Shown: piece by piece, positions 20,854-30,243 of the stretch | Position numbering within the stretch: position 1 is the first letter of the stretch | Layout: every line of letters begins with the position of its first letter | Origin: Candidatus Streptomyces philanthi | GTDB lineage: Bacteria > Actinomycetota > Actinomycetes > Streptomycetales > Streptomycetaceae | Direction: 5' to 3' | NCBI GenBank assembly: GCA_018114805.1 | Contig: CP073042.1 | Coordinates: forward strand, 4,402,001-4,466,000 | DNA: 64,000 nt | Program-made: the position numbers and the translations under genes | The notes under the pieces: generated by a model | What the model saw: only the letters and a program-made list of their open reading frames with translations | What the model was told of the DNA's origin: nothing | The model's database searches: none

Positions 20854-21902
20854 CATGTCCCGCCCTCCCCAGGTCAGTGCCCGCAACGCGCCGCGCGACC
20901 ACCCGACCCACCCGCCGACCGCCCCCCCCACGCGCCCGCCGCCGCGCGGACGCGCACCCCAGAGGGACGCCGAACCCGCTCCCCGGCCAGCGGGGCCGAC
21001 TGGCCGTGGTCACCGGCTCCAACAGCGGCATCGGCTACGTCACCGCCCGCGAACTGGCCCGGAGCGGCGCCCACACCGTGCTGGCCTGCCGCGACCCCGG
21101 ACGGGGGCGCGCCGCGGTGGAACGGCTGCGCGCCGAGGTCCCCGGCGCCCGCGCCGAACTACGCGTCCTCGGCCTCGCCAACCTGGCGTCCGTGCGCGGC
21201 TTCGCCACGGCCTGGCCCCACGACCGGCTCGACCTCCTGGTCAACAACGCCGGCGTGGCCATGGTGCCCTTCTCCCGGACCGTCGACTGCTTCGAGTCCC
21301 AGTTCGGCGTCAACCACCTGGGCACGTTCGCGCTCACCGGCCTCCTCTTGCCGTACCTGCTCGCGGCCGCCGATCCGCGCGTGGTCACGGTCAGCAGCGA
21401 GGGCCAGCGCTTCGCCCGCTTCGACATGACCAACCTCAACGCCGAGCGCCACTACCGAGCGGCCTTCGCCTACGTGCAGTCCAAGCGGACCAACCTCTAC
21501 TTCGCCAAGGAACTCCAACGCGGGGCCGACGCCCGCGGGCTGCGGCTGCGCAGCGTCGCGGTCGCCCACGGACTCACCCGCTCCAACGTCCTCACCGGCG
21601 GCGCTCACCGCACCCGCGGACGGGCCTACCGGCTCCTGGTCCGACTGCTCGTGCGCGCCGCCTTCCGCCCCACGCCGGCGGGCGCCATGACCTCGCTCTA
21701 CGCGGCCACCGCCCCCCCCCACGTGCCCGGCGGCGGCTACGTGGTGCCCGACGGCCCCTTCCAGCTCCGTGGCGAGCGCGTCCTGCGCACCCGGGAACGC
21801 GCCCTCCAGGACCCGGCCACGGCCCACCTGCTGTGGGCCCGCTCCGAACAGCTCACCGGCGTGCGGTACCCCTGGCCCGCCGAGCCGCCGCGCGCGGGCT
21901 GA
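20854..21902 (+). CDS. Short-chain dehydrogenase (retinol dehydrogenase-like), start uncertain
   Basis: An SDR oxidoreductase with all catalytic motifs: cofactor loop TGSNSGIG, LLVNNAGVA, the Ser of VTVSSEGQ, and Tyr/Lys in YVQSKRTN. It resembles RDH-type SDRs, with a C-terminal extension ending PWPAEPPRAG. The start is unclear. ATG 20854 (MSRPPQVSA) is in a different frame from the Rossmann fold and would need a frameshift in the C-rich stretch near 20930; an in-frame GTG near 20877 gives an unusual Arg/Pro-rich N-terminus. The divergent TetR protein and the palindrome between them suggest repression until an inducer appears. The substrate is unknown. Confidence 0.8.
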
Positions 21903-21921
21903 CCCCGCCCCGGCCCCTGCC

Positions 21922-24652
21922 TCACGGCCGGCAGCGCCGCCGGGCCGCCTCGTAACGCGCCCGCAGCCCCTCGTCCGCCGACACCCGCAGCAGCACGCCG
22001 AGCGCCCGCACCGCACCGTCGTCGTAGCCGCACGCCTCCGCCTCGCGCGCCGCGTCCTCCAGGCGCCGCACGCCCTCGGCCCGCTCACCCAGGTCGATCA
22101 GCGCCTCGCCGGCGGCCGAGAGCAGCAGCACCCGGGAGGCCACCGACATGTCCGAGTCCCCCGCCAGGTCAAGTGCCGCCAGCGCCGTCTCCAGGGCCTC
22201 CCGTGGACGCTCGGCGTCCAACTGGTGCCGGGCCAGGTGATACATGGCCAGCCGCTCGGTGTGCCGGTCGGCGACGGCGCGTGCCAACTCGGCGGTCCGT
22301 ACGCACCCCTGCTCCGCCTCGTCCAGGCTGCCGAGCGCCGCCTGCGCCAGCGACAGGTTGACCAGCGCGGTCGCCTCCGCGCGCCGGTCGCCGACCCGGC
22401 GGGCCAGCTCCGGCGCGTCCTCCAGGTGCGCCACCGCCTCCCTTGGCCGGCCCTCCTCGATCAGCACCCACCCGAGCAGCGCCGACACCCGGGACTCGCC
22501 CCGGGGATCGGCGTCGGCCCGCGCCGCCGCCAGGGCCAGGCCGAGCAGCGGGGCCCAACTGTCCCGCACCCGCCACACCATCAGCGGCCACAGGCCGAGC
22601 ACGATCCGCCAGGCCCGCCCGTGCCAGCCGGCCGCGTGCGCCGCGCCGGCGAGCAGCGCCAGGTCCTCGCGCTCGGCCGCGTACCAGGCCATGGCCTGAT
22701 CGCGGCCGGCGAACGCCCGGACCGCCGGCGGCCGGCGGAAGTCCGGGGGCAGCGCAAAGCACTCTTCCTGGCTCGGCTCGGCCGCCCCGGCCGCGGCCAG
22801 GGCGGTGGCCACACACTGGTCGAGCACCCGGACCAGGGCCTCGCGGTCCGCGTCGAGCCCGCGCGCGTACAGCCGCACCAAGATCGTGCAGCGTCCAACG
22901 GTCCGGCGCCGTCCGGATGACGAGGTGGGCGGCGGCGAGCTGGTCCATGGCGGCCTCGGCCGTCTCCGGGGCCGTGCCGGCCAGCGCCGCCACCGCGTAC
23001 CGGTCCACATGGGTCCCGGGGTAGCGGCCGAGGTACGCGAAGTGGTGCGCCATGCCCTCGGGCAGCCCGCGCACGGTGAGCCGCAGCGCCGCCCGCACCC
23101 CCGTGTCCTCCACGTCCAACAGGTGCAACCGGCGCGACTCGTCCGACAGTTCGGCGCTCATCGCCTCCAGCGACCACCCCGGCTGGTCCGCCAGGCGCGC
23201 CGCCGCCACCCGCAGCGCCAATGGCAGCCCCCCGCACAGCTCGGCCAGCCCCCGGGCCGCCGCCTCCTCCGCGGCCACCCGCTCGGGCCCGAGCACCGCG
23301 GCCAGCAGCGCCGTGCTGTCTGCCGGCTCCAACACGTCCACCGGGACGGGGCGGGCGGCGTCGGAGGCGATCAGGCCGTGCAGCCGGTTCCGGCTGGTGA
23401 CCACCGTCACGCAGCGCGCGCCGCCCGGCAGCAACTCCCTGGCCTGCGCGGAGTCGCGCGCGTTGTCGAGCACCACCAGGAGCTGCCGGTCGGCGGTCAG
23501 GCAGCGGAACAGCGCGGAGGCGGCCTGCGCCGACTCGGGCACCTGCCGCGGCGCGACCTGCAACGCCAACAGGAAATCCCGCAACACCTCCAGGTGCGCC
23601 GGCTCGCGGGTGTCGCTGAAGCCGCGCAGGTCGGCGTAGAGCAGCCCGTCCGGGAACCCGGCGCGGTTGCGGTGCGCCCACCGCACCACGAGCGCCGTCT
23701 TGCCTACCCCGGCCGGCCCGGTGACCAGGCAGACGGGGGGCCGTGCCGACGGTGGCCCGGGACAGCGTGGCCAACTCCGCCGCGCGCCCGTGGAACCCGC
23801 GCGGCATGCGCGGCAACAGGTCCACCGTGCCGGGTAGCGGCGGCCCGAGCGGCGCGCTGGGCAACCTCGGCGCGCCCGCGCCCGGGGCCGGCTGTGCCTC
23901 ATCTCCCTCGCCGCGCAGCGCCACCGCGTACGCGTCCACCAGCTCGGGCCCCGGGTCCACGCCCAGCTCGTCGGCCAGCAGCCGCCGGGTGCGGTGGAAC
24001 AGGTGCGGTGGAACCAGTCCAGCGCCTCCGAGCGCCGCCCCGCCCGCTGGAGCGCCGTCATCAGCGCGGCCGACAGCGACTCGCGCAGCGGATGGGCCGC
24101 GGCCTCCGCGCGCAGCACGGCGGCGGCCCGGGCGTGCTCGTCGAGGCGCGCGTACGCCGCGGCCAGCAGCTCGACGGAGGTCAGCCGCCGCTCCTCCAGC
24201 GCCTCGGCCGCGGCCACCACCGTGCGACTCGGGTACGCCCCGGTCAGCGCCGGCCCCTGCCACAGCGCCTCCTCGTACAGCGCCACCGCGTCGGCGCTGG
24301 CCCGCTGGCTGCCGGCGAGCGTCACCAACTCCTCGAAGCGGTGTGCGTCCAGGAGGCTATCCGGCATCCGCAGCACGTACGCCGCGCCCTGGGTGGCCAG
24401 CTCGACCCCGAACGCCCTGGCGTCCGCCTCGGCGAGCAGCGCCCGCAGCCGCGACACATGGCCCTGGATGACAGTACGGGCGCGCATCGGCGGCTCGTCG
24501 TCCCACAGGGTGCTCATCAGGTGCTCCACCGGCACCGGCCGGTTCGCCCGCAGCAGCAGGGCCGTGAGCAGGCTGCGCCGCTTGGCCGGGCCGACCGACA
24601 ACTCGCCGGCCTCGGTAGCCACGGAAACCGCTCCGAGCAGCCGGAACTCCAC
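21922..24652 (-). pseudogene. AfsR/SARP-type regulator with NB-ARC and TPR domains, frameshifted
   Basis: Start MEFRLLGAVSVATEAGEL. In order: an OmpR-type winged helix (1-95), a BTAD domain (about 100-250), an NB-ARC ATPase with P-loop TGPAGVGKTALV and LLVVLDNARDSAQA, and C-terminal TPR repeats (EALVRVLDQC to RARYEAARRRC). Relatives are pathway-specific or global activators of secondary metabolism. Three frameshifts break it. The first is a duplication of 14 bases at 23988-24014, which repeats the codons for FHRT; the others lie near 23745 before the NB-ARC domain and near 22885 before the TPR part. It lies 94 bases behind the ABC exporter pair on the same strand and may once have been co-transcribed with it. 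Confidence 0.86.
23988..24014. repeat. 14-bp duplication inside the AfsR-like gene
   Basis: GGTGCGGTGGAAC occurs twice with a single base between the copies. Removing one 14-base unit restores the frame from BTAD residues DWFHRT into RRLLADELGVDPGPEL. It is therefore a recent duplication that broke the gene. Confidence 0.85.
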
Positions 24653-24746
24653 TGACGCAGCCTCCTGAAGGAATAAGTTAGATTACCTCCAGCAGGCGGT
24701 GCCCCAGCGCGCCCGACCCCCCACCGGGGCGGGGGTGGCGCCCGGC

Positions 24747-26735
24747 CTACACCAGGCTGTCCCGCCACGCCTGGTGCAGGTCGGCGAAGCGGCCCCGGCC
24801 CGCGATCAGCTCCGAGGGCGGGCCGTCCTCGACGATGCGGCCCCCGGCCATCACCAGCACCCGGTCGGCGATCTCCACCGTGGACAGCCGGTGCGCGATG
24901 ACGACGGCCGTACGACCCCGCAGCACCGTGTCCATCGCCCGCTGCACGGCCCGCTCGCCCGGGATGTCGAGCGAGGAGGTCGCCTCGTCCAGGATGACCA
25001 CGCCGGGGTCGGCGAGCAGCGCCCGTGCGAAGGCCACGAGTTGCCGCTGACCGGCCGATATTCGCCCGCCCCGCTTGCGGACGTCCGTGTCGTACCCGTC
25101 CGGCAGCGCGGCGATGAAGTCGTGCGCGCCGATGGCCTTGGCGGCCCGCTCGATGTCCTCCCGGGTGGCGTCCGGCCGGCCGATGGCGATGTTGTCGGCC
25201 ACGGTGCCGGAGAACAGGAACGCCTCCTGTGTGACCATCACCACCCCGCGCCGCAGGTCGGGCGTGGCCAGCTCGCGCAGGTCCACGCCGTCGAGCAGGA
25301 CGCGCCCGTTGTCGCGCTCGCCGGCCGGTACCGGCGGCGGGTCGTAGAACCGGGCCAGCAGCTTGGCCAGTGTGGACTTGCCGGCGCCGGTCGCCCCGAC
25401 CACCGCGACCGTCTGCCCGGCGGGCAGCGTCAGGTCGAAGCGCGGCAGCACCTCGCCCCCCGTGCGGTACGCGAACCGCACCCCGTCGAAGACGACCTCC
25501 CGACCGGGTCGCCCGGCCGGCCGCTCCGGCAGCGGCTTGGGGTCCACCGCCTCGGGCACCGACGGGCGCTGGGCCAGCAGACCGGCGATCTTGTCCAGCG
25601 AGGCGGCGGCGGACTGGTAGGCGTTGAGGAACATCCCGAGCCGGTCGATCGGGTCGTAGAGCCGGCGCAGGTAGAGCGCCGCCGCCGCCAGCACGCCCAG
25701 CTCCAGGCCGCCCGAGGCCACCCGGTAGGCGCCCCACATCACGATCGCGGCCACCGCGAAGTTCGCCACCAGGCGCGAGCCGACCACGTACCGGGCCATC
25801 TCCAGCATGGCGGTGCCGTTGACCCGCTCGTGGCTCGCGTTGAGCTTGCCGAAGTCCCGCTCGTTCGCCCGCTCGCGGCGGAACGCCTGCACCGGGCGGA
25901 TGCCGTTCATCGTCTCGGTGAACTTGACGATGAACGCCGCCGTCGCCGTCGAGCGCTCGGCGTACACGCGCCGGGAGCGCCGCTGGAACATCCGCACGAG
26001 CAGGACCAGCGGGGCGAACGAGGCGATGGCCGCGGCGCCCAGGCCCCAGTCCAGGTAGAGCAGGAGGAAGGAGATGTAGATGACGGAGAGGAAGACGCCG
26101 AGCAGCTCCTCCAGGCCCTCGGTGAGCAGTTCGCGCAGCGACTCGACGTCGGAGGTGGAGCGGGCGATCAGCCGGCCCGAGGTGTAGCGCTCGTGGAAGT
26201 CCACGCTCAGCGCCTGCCCGTGCCGGAAGATCCGGCCCCGCAGGTCGAGCAGCACGCCCTGGCTCACGTAGGCCGACACGCGCACGAACGTGTACTGCAG
26301 GAGACCGGCCAGCAGCGCGCTGCCGAGGTACGCCACGGCCACGGCGATCAGCGGCCCGTTGTCGTCGGAGCGGAAGGCGGGCACGGCGGTGTCGATGGCG
26401 TACGCGACCAGCAGCGGACCGGCCTGCACGGTGGCCTGCTGGAGCAGGATCAGCACGGCCGCCAGCCACACGTGCCGGCGCAGCGGCGCGAGCAGCGAGC
26501 GCAGCAGCGTGCGCGAGGCGCTCTTGGGGGTGGGCAGGTCGTCCCGGTCGAACGGGTCGCCGGCGCCGGGGGCGGGCGGGCCCGCACCGTCGCCGCTGCC
26601 GCCGTCGCCGCCGGTGCCCCGGCCGCCCCCGCCGCCCGGTCCGGACGGCCCGTCGCCCTGCCCGGGGCCGTCGCCGGGGCCGTTGCCGTCGGTGTGACCG
26701 CTAGCGACGGGCTCGCTGGAGACGCTGGTGGTCAT
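24747..26735 (-). CDS. ABC exporter, ATPase/permease fusion, canonical half
   Basis: A 662-residue type IV (ABCB-like) exporter half-transporter. A Gly/Pro-rich leader (to about 75) precedes six membrane helices (about 85-370) and a C-terminal ATPase. The ATPase has Walker A VGATGAGKSTLAKLL, signature ISAGQRQLVAFARALL and Walker B VVILDEATSSLD with the catalytic Glu present. The ATG overlaps the stop of the upstream half-transporter (ATGA), so the two are translated together and probably form a heterodimer. Substrate unknown; drug, lipid or peptide export are all possible. The gene is intact. Confidence 0.93.
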   Translation of the reverse strand: MTTSVSSEPVASGHTDGNGPGDGPGQGDGPSGPGGGGGRGTGGDGGSGDGAGPPAPGAGDPFDRDDLPTPKSASRTLLRSLLAPLRRHVWLAAVLILLQQATVQAGPLLVAYAIDTAVPAFRSDDNGPLIAVAVAYLGSALLAGLLQYTFVRVSAYVSQGVLLDLRGRIFRHGQALSVDFHERYTSGRLIARSTSDVESLRELLTEGLEELLGVFLSVIYISFLLLYLDWGLGAAAIASFAPLVLLVRMFQRRSRRVYAERSTATAAFIVKFTETMNGIRPVQAFRRERANERDFGKLNASHERVNGTAMLEMARYVVGSRLVANFAVAAIVMWGAYRVASGGLELGVLAAAALYLRRLYDPIDRLGMFLNAYQSAAASLDKIAGLLAQRPSVPEAVDPKPLPERPAGRPGREVVFDGVRFAYRTGGEVLPRFDLTLPAGQTVAVVGATGAGKSTLAKLLARFYDPPPVPAGERDNGRVLLDGVDLRELATPDLRRGVVMVTQEAFLFSGTVADNIAIGRPDATREDIERAAKAIGAHDFIAALPDGYDTDVRKRGGRISAGQRQLVAFARALLADPGVVILDEATSSLDIPGERAVQRAMDTVLRGRTAVVIAHRLSTVEIADRVLVMAGGRIVEDGPPSELIAGRGRFADLHQAWRDSLV

Positions 26736-28621
26736 GGCTGGTCGCTCCCCTCGCCGGACATCAGTGCCGCGTACTCGGCGTTCGTACGCAGGAGTTCGTG
26801 GTGGGTGCCCACGGCGCTGACGCGGCCGTCGGACAGCAGTGCGACCCGGTCGGCGAGCAGCACCGTGGAGGGGCGGTGCGCGACGACCAGGGCGGTGGCC
26901 TTGGCGAGCACCTGCCGCAGCGCCGCCTCGACCAGCGCCTCGGTGTGCACGTCCAGCGCGGAGAGCGGGTCGTCCAGGATCAGGAAGCGCGGGTTGCCGA
27001 CGACGGCGCGGGCCAGCGCGAGCCGCTGCCGCTGGCCGCCCGACAGGCTCAGCCCCTGCTCGCCGACCTGGGTGTCGACGCCCTTCGGCAGCGCGTGGAC
27101 GAACCCCGCCTGCGTCACCTCCAGGGCCCGCTCCAACTCGCGCGGCCGGGCGTCGGCCGCCCCCATCAGCACGTTCTCCCCGGCCGTCGCCGAGAACAGC
27201 GTCGGCTCCTCGAAGGCCACGGCCACCAGGGCGCGCAACTCGCTCCGGGATAGGGCGGTGATGTCCACACCGTCCACGGTGATGCGGCCCTCGGTGTGCT
27301 CAAGGAGTCGGGGCACCAGCGCGGTCAGCGTCGTCTTGCCGCTGCCGGTCGTCCCGACCAGGGCCATCGTCTCGCCGGAGCGGACGTGCAGGTCGACGCC
27401 GCGCAGCAGCGGCGGGGAGTCGGGGGGCGCGTCGGGATACTGGAAAGAGACGTCCACGAACCGCAGCCCGTCGTGGGCCGCGTCCGCCCGCCCGGGGTGG
27501 TCGGCCGGCGCGGGTGCGTGCGCCGGGTCCGCCGCGGCGGAGGCCGACGGGGTGCCCGCGGGCGCGGCCTCGGCCTCCGGCGCGTCCATCACCTCGAAGT
27601 AGCGGTCCGTCGCCGTCGCCGTGTCGTTGCTCACCGCGATCAGGAAGCCGATCGACTCCACCGGCCAGCGCAGCGCGAGGGCGGTGGACAGGAACGCCAC
27701 CAGCGTGCCCGCCGAGATGTCCCCGTCGGCGACCTGCACCGTGCCGAGCACCAGGGCCGCGCCGAGCGCCAGCTCGGGCAACATCATGATCAGCGCCCAC
27801 AGGCTGGCCAGCAGGCTTCCCTTGCGCAGCTCCGTCTCCCGCAGCCGCAGCCTCAGTGAACGGAACGCGCGCGCCTGGCCCCGGTGCTGCCCGAAGCCCT
27901 TGACGATGCGGATGCCGAGGACGCTCTCCTCCACGAGGGTGGTCAGATCGCCGATCTGGTCCTGGGCCCTGCGCGCCGCCAGTGAGTACCGCTTCTCGAA
28001 GTACGAGCACAGGATTACCATCGGCACCGCCGGCACCATCAGGACCAGCCCGAGGTGCCAGTCCTGGGCCAGCAGGATGCCGAACCCGATCAGGATCGTC
28101 GCGCCGTTGACCACCAGGAAGGTGAGCGGGAACGCCAGAAACAGGCGTACGAGTTGCAGGTCGGTGGTGGCCCGCGACAGGAGCTGGCCCGAGGCCCAGC
28201 GGTCGTGGAAGGAGACCGGCAGCCGCTGCAGGTGCTGGTAAAGGTCGGCCCGCATCGCCGCCTCCACCGACGCGAGCGGCCGGGCCACCAGCCAGCGCCG
28301 GATGCCGAACAGCACGGCCTCGGCCACGCCGATCGCCAGCAGCAGCGCACCGCCGAGCCACGTGCCGCCCGGGTCCCGGTCGGCCACCGGCCCGTCCACG
28401 ATCCACTTCAGCGTGATCGGGATGACCAGCCTCATGCAGGAGGCGACGATCGCTACCAGCGCCGCGCTGACCAGCCGGCCCCGGATGGGCCGCACGTACG
28501 GCCACAGCCGCAGCAACGAGCGCACGGTCGACCGGCCCTTCGCCGGTCCCGCATCCTCGCGGGCACCCTCCGGGGAGGGCGCCTCCCGCTCCGTCGTCGT
28601 CACTTCATCTGTCGCAGCCAT
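26732..28621 (-). CDS. ABC exporter, ATPase/permease fusion, degenerate half
   Basis: A 629-residue partner of the downstream exporter gene, first in the operon. It has six membrane helices (about 40-330), an Ala/Pro-rich linker and a C-terminal ATPase with Walker A VGTTGSGKTTLTALV and signature LSLSGGQRQRLALARAVV. The Walker B region reads FLILDDPLSALD, with Asp in place of the catalytic Glu. One degenerate and one canonical catalytic site is typical of heterodimeric exporters such as TM287/288. It is intact; with its partner it gives about 3.9 kb without a lesion. Confidence 0.93.
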   Translation of the reverse strand: MAATDEVTTTEREAPSPEGAREDAGPAKGRSTVRSLLRLWPYVRPIRGRLVSAALVAIVASCMRLVIPITLKWIVDGPVADRDPGGTWLGGALLLAIGVAEAVLFGIRRWLVARPLASVEAAMRADLYQHLQRLPVSFHDRWASGQLLSRATTDLQLVRLFLAFPLTFLVVNGATILIGFGILLAQDWHLGLVLMVPAVPMVILCSYFEKRYSLAARRAQDQIGDLTTLVEESVLGIRIVKGFGQHRGQARAFRSLRLRLRETELRKGSLLASLWALIMMLPELALGAALVLGTVQVADGDISAGTLVAFLSTALALRWPVESIGFLIAVSNDTATATDRYFEVMDAPEAEAAPAGTPSASAAADPAHAPAPADHPGRADAAHDGLRFVDVSFQYPDAPPDSPPLLRGVDLHVRSGETMALVGTTGSGKTTLTALVPRLLEHTEGRITVDGVDITALSRSELRALVAVAFEEPTLFSATAGENVLMGAADARPRELERALEVTQAGFVHALPKGVDTQVGEQGLSLSGGQRQRLALARAVVGNPRFLILDDPLSALDVHTEALVEAALRQVLAKATALVVAHRPSTVLLADRVALLSDGRVSAVGTHHELLRTNAEYAALMSGEGSDQP

Positions 28622-29120
28622 CAGGGGCGAGACTACGGTTCACCACTGACATCGCTCACTGGATTTTTTGGCCGACATCGGCGGACCTCCCCCCCCCGCC
28701 CACCCCTGTGACCTCGTACGACACCCCACGCCGCGGGCAGGGAGCATCCGTTGGTACCCCGCCCGCCCCGAGGCGCGACGGGCGCACCGTCGGCGCCGCC
28801 GGCGCACAGCCCCTCGCACGGCGCGCCCGCCCCGAGCCGTGGGAGACCGGGCCACGCGCCGACGAGCCGGCCGCGCGCCGGACGAGTCGGCCGCGCGCCG
28901 CCGACGGGGTCAGCGAGACCGGTCGCCGGCGCCGGACCGCCGGCCGCCGTGGCCAGGCACCGAGCGTCGGCGTACCGTCACGGTCGGCAGCGCGCGTGCC
29001 CCGGGCAGTCGTACGAACCGCCAAGTTCCGCCGCGCGAAACGCGGAAACGGGGGGCCGCAGCCCGGTTCCGTACCGCCGACCCCTGCGAACGGGGCGCAC
29101 GGAGGCGCATACTGAGGCCA
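28622..29120. other. Intergenic region upstream of the ABC exporter operon
   Basis: 499 bases between divergent genes with no supported coding sequence. It must hold the exporter promoter on the minus strand and that of the small protein at 29121. A run of nine C (28689-28697) is the only obvious low-complexity element. Confidence 0.45.
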
Positions 29121-29341
29121 ATGACAAAGCCTGCTGCTCCGAAGCGTCGTTTGCCGACCAGCCCCTTCAAAGCCCCGGTCATCCCGGGGCCAAGCACTTC
29201 GCCGTGGGTAACCAGGTCACCCACGACATGTACGGCCTCGGCCGGGTGATCGGCGTCGAGGAGGGAATCGCCGCGCTCGTGGACTTCGGTCCGGCGCAGA
29301 TGCGCATCCTGAGCCCGTACGCCAAGATGACCAAGCTGTAG
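29121..29341 (+). pseudogene. Small conserved actinobacterial protein, frameshifted
   Basis: The intact form would be about 73 residues: it starts MTKPAAPKRRLPTSPFKAPV and ends KHFAVGNQVTHDMYGLGRVI, GVEEGIAALVDFGPAQMRIL and SPYAKMTKL. The two parts are in different frames, and the break lies near 29187 at CCCGGGGCC. The second part has a short beta-barrel look (VGNQVTHDMYGLGRVIGVE) similar to the start of CarD/TRCF-interaction domains, but that assignment is weak. I recognise it only as a small conserved streptomycete protein. A hairpin follows its stop. Confidence 0.6.
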
Positions 29342-29367
29342 CACCGCCGTGCCCGCCCGCGGCACGC

Positions 29368-29387
29368 CAGGCCCCGCCGGGGGCCTG
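29368..29387 (+). terminator. Short hairpin after the small conserved gene
   Basis: CAGGCCCC-GCCG-GGGGCCTG, an 8-bp stem with a 4-base loop, lies 26 bases after the stop codon. Confidence 0.6.
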
Positions 29388-29408
29388 TAACCTATAGGGA
29401 GACCTCTC

Positions 29409-29591
29409 ATCGAACCGACGCCGCTGTTCTCCGCTCCGGAAGGGCAGCCCCGCCGTTCCGCCACAGCATCGCCGTCTCCAGCGACCAACCCCTTCCAGGC
29501 CGCGGACTTCGGGGAGGACGACACCGCCCCGGCCACGGACGCGCGCCGGCCCGCCGCCGGTCCGCGCGCGGCGCGTTCCACTGCCGCCTAG
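29409..29591 (+). pseudogene. 60-residue ORF with an apparently lost start codon
   Basis: A 61-codon frame, starting IEPTPLFSAPEGQPRRSATA and including NPFQAADFGEDD, runs to a TAG at 29589-29591. It has strong G/C preference at third codon positions. A good ribosome binding site (AGGGAG) sits seven bases before the first codon, but that codon is ATC where ATG is expected. A tight terminator follows 15 bases after the stop. The product is Pro/Ala-rich and probably unstructured; I do not recognise it. It is coding-like by codon use and context, not by homology. Confidence 0.45.
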
Positions 29592-29606
29592 CTCGGCACG
29601 AGCGAT

Positions 29607-29635
29607 GGCGGCAGCGCCCGCCGGGCGCTGCCGCC
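29607..29635 (+). terminator. 13-bp hairpin terminator
   Basis: GGCGGCAGCGCCC pairs perfectly with GGGCGCTGCCGCC around a 3-base loop. A second perfect inverted repeat (12 bp around one base) follows at 29660-29684, giving tandem hairpins. Confidence 0.8.
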
Positions 29636-30243
29636 CCCGTCGCCGAACTCCACCGAAGCGGCCGGCACTCGCCGAGTGCCGGCCCGAAGCGTGCCGATCG
29701 ATCGCATCGGCCGCGTCCGCGCAGGTGCGGCGAGGGCGCGCCCGGGCCACCTCGCGCGGCCCCGGCAGTCACCGGCGCCGGCGCCCGGCTCGGCCGGCGT
29801 TCGCGCGCCGTGCTCCCTTGCCGCACCCGGGTGTCGCCTCCCCAGAAGTCCCCGCCCCGCGGGGGTGTCCCCGTTCCGTAGCGGGTCCGTCTGGAGTGGG
29901 TCGTCCCCGCGCGTGCGGGGACGAGCGCCCGTGGCCTCGCCCCCGCTACGGGCCCGGCCGCGTCTCCGCGGCCGGCCCGTCGCGCTGTGCTGACGTGGCC
30001 GGAACCCCGTTCCCGTGCGTCGATTGGCCTTCCCGTGGCGCGGCGCGCGAGCGTCGTGACGGCTGTTGGACCGGCGGCTCGCCGTGCTCGCCGATGGCCC
30101 GCGTTCCGCGTCTGACTTGGAACGGAACGGTGACATTCGCAGTCAGTCCACTTTCCGTACGTTGTGGTTGTCTATCGCCATGCGTGCAGGTGTTCGCACG
30201 ACGGGGAGCCGCGGGGCGCGGCCGTTCGAGGGGAGACGACCGG
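29636..30243. other. Intergenic region upstream of the L,D-transpeptidase
   Basis: 608 bases with no supported gene. It holds the second hairpin (29660-29684), a CRISPR-repeat-like palindrome at 29900-29926 and a less GC-rich stretch after 30110 that probably carries the transpeptidase promoter. Confidence 0.45.

Noticed and set aside
29900..29926. A CRISPR array
   Set aside because: At most two dissimilar units are present, with no regular spacing beyond them and no cas genes, so it is not listed as a feature.
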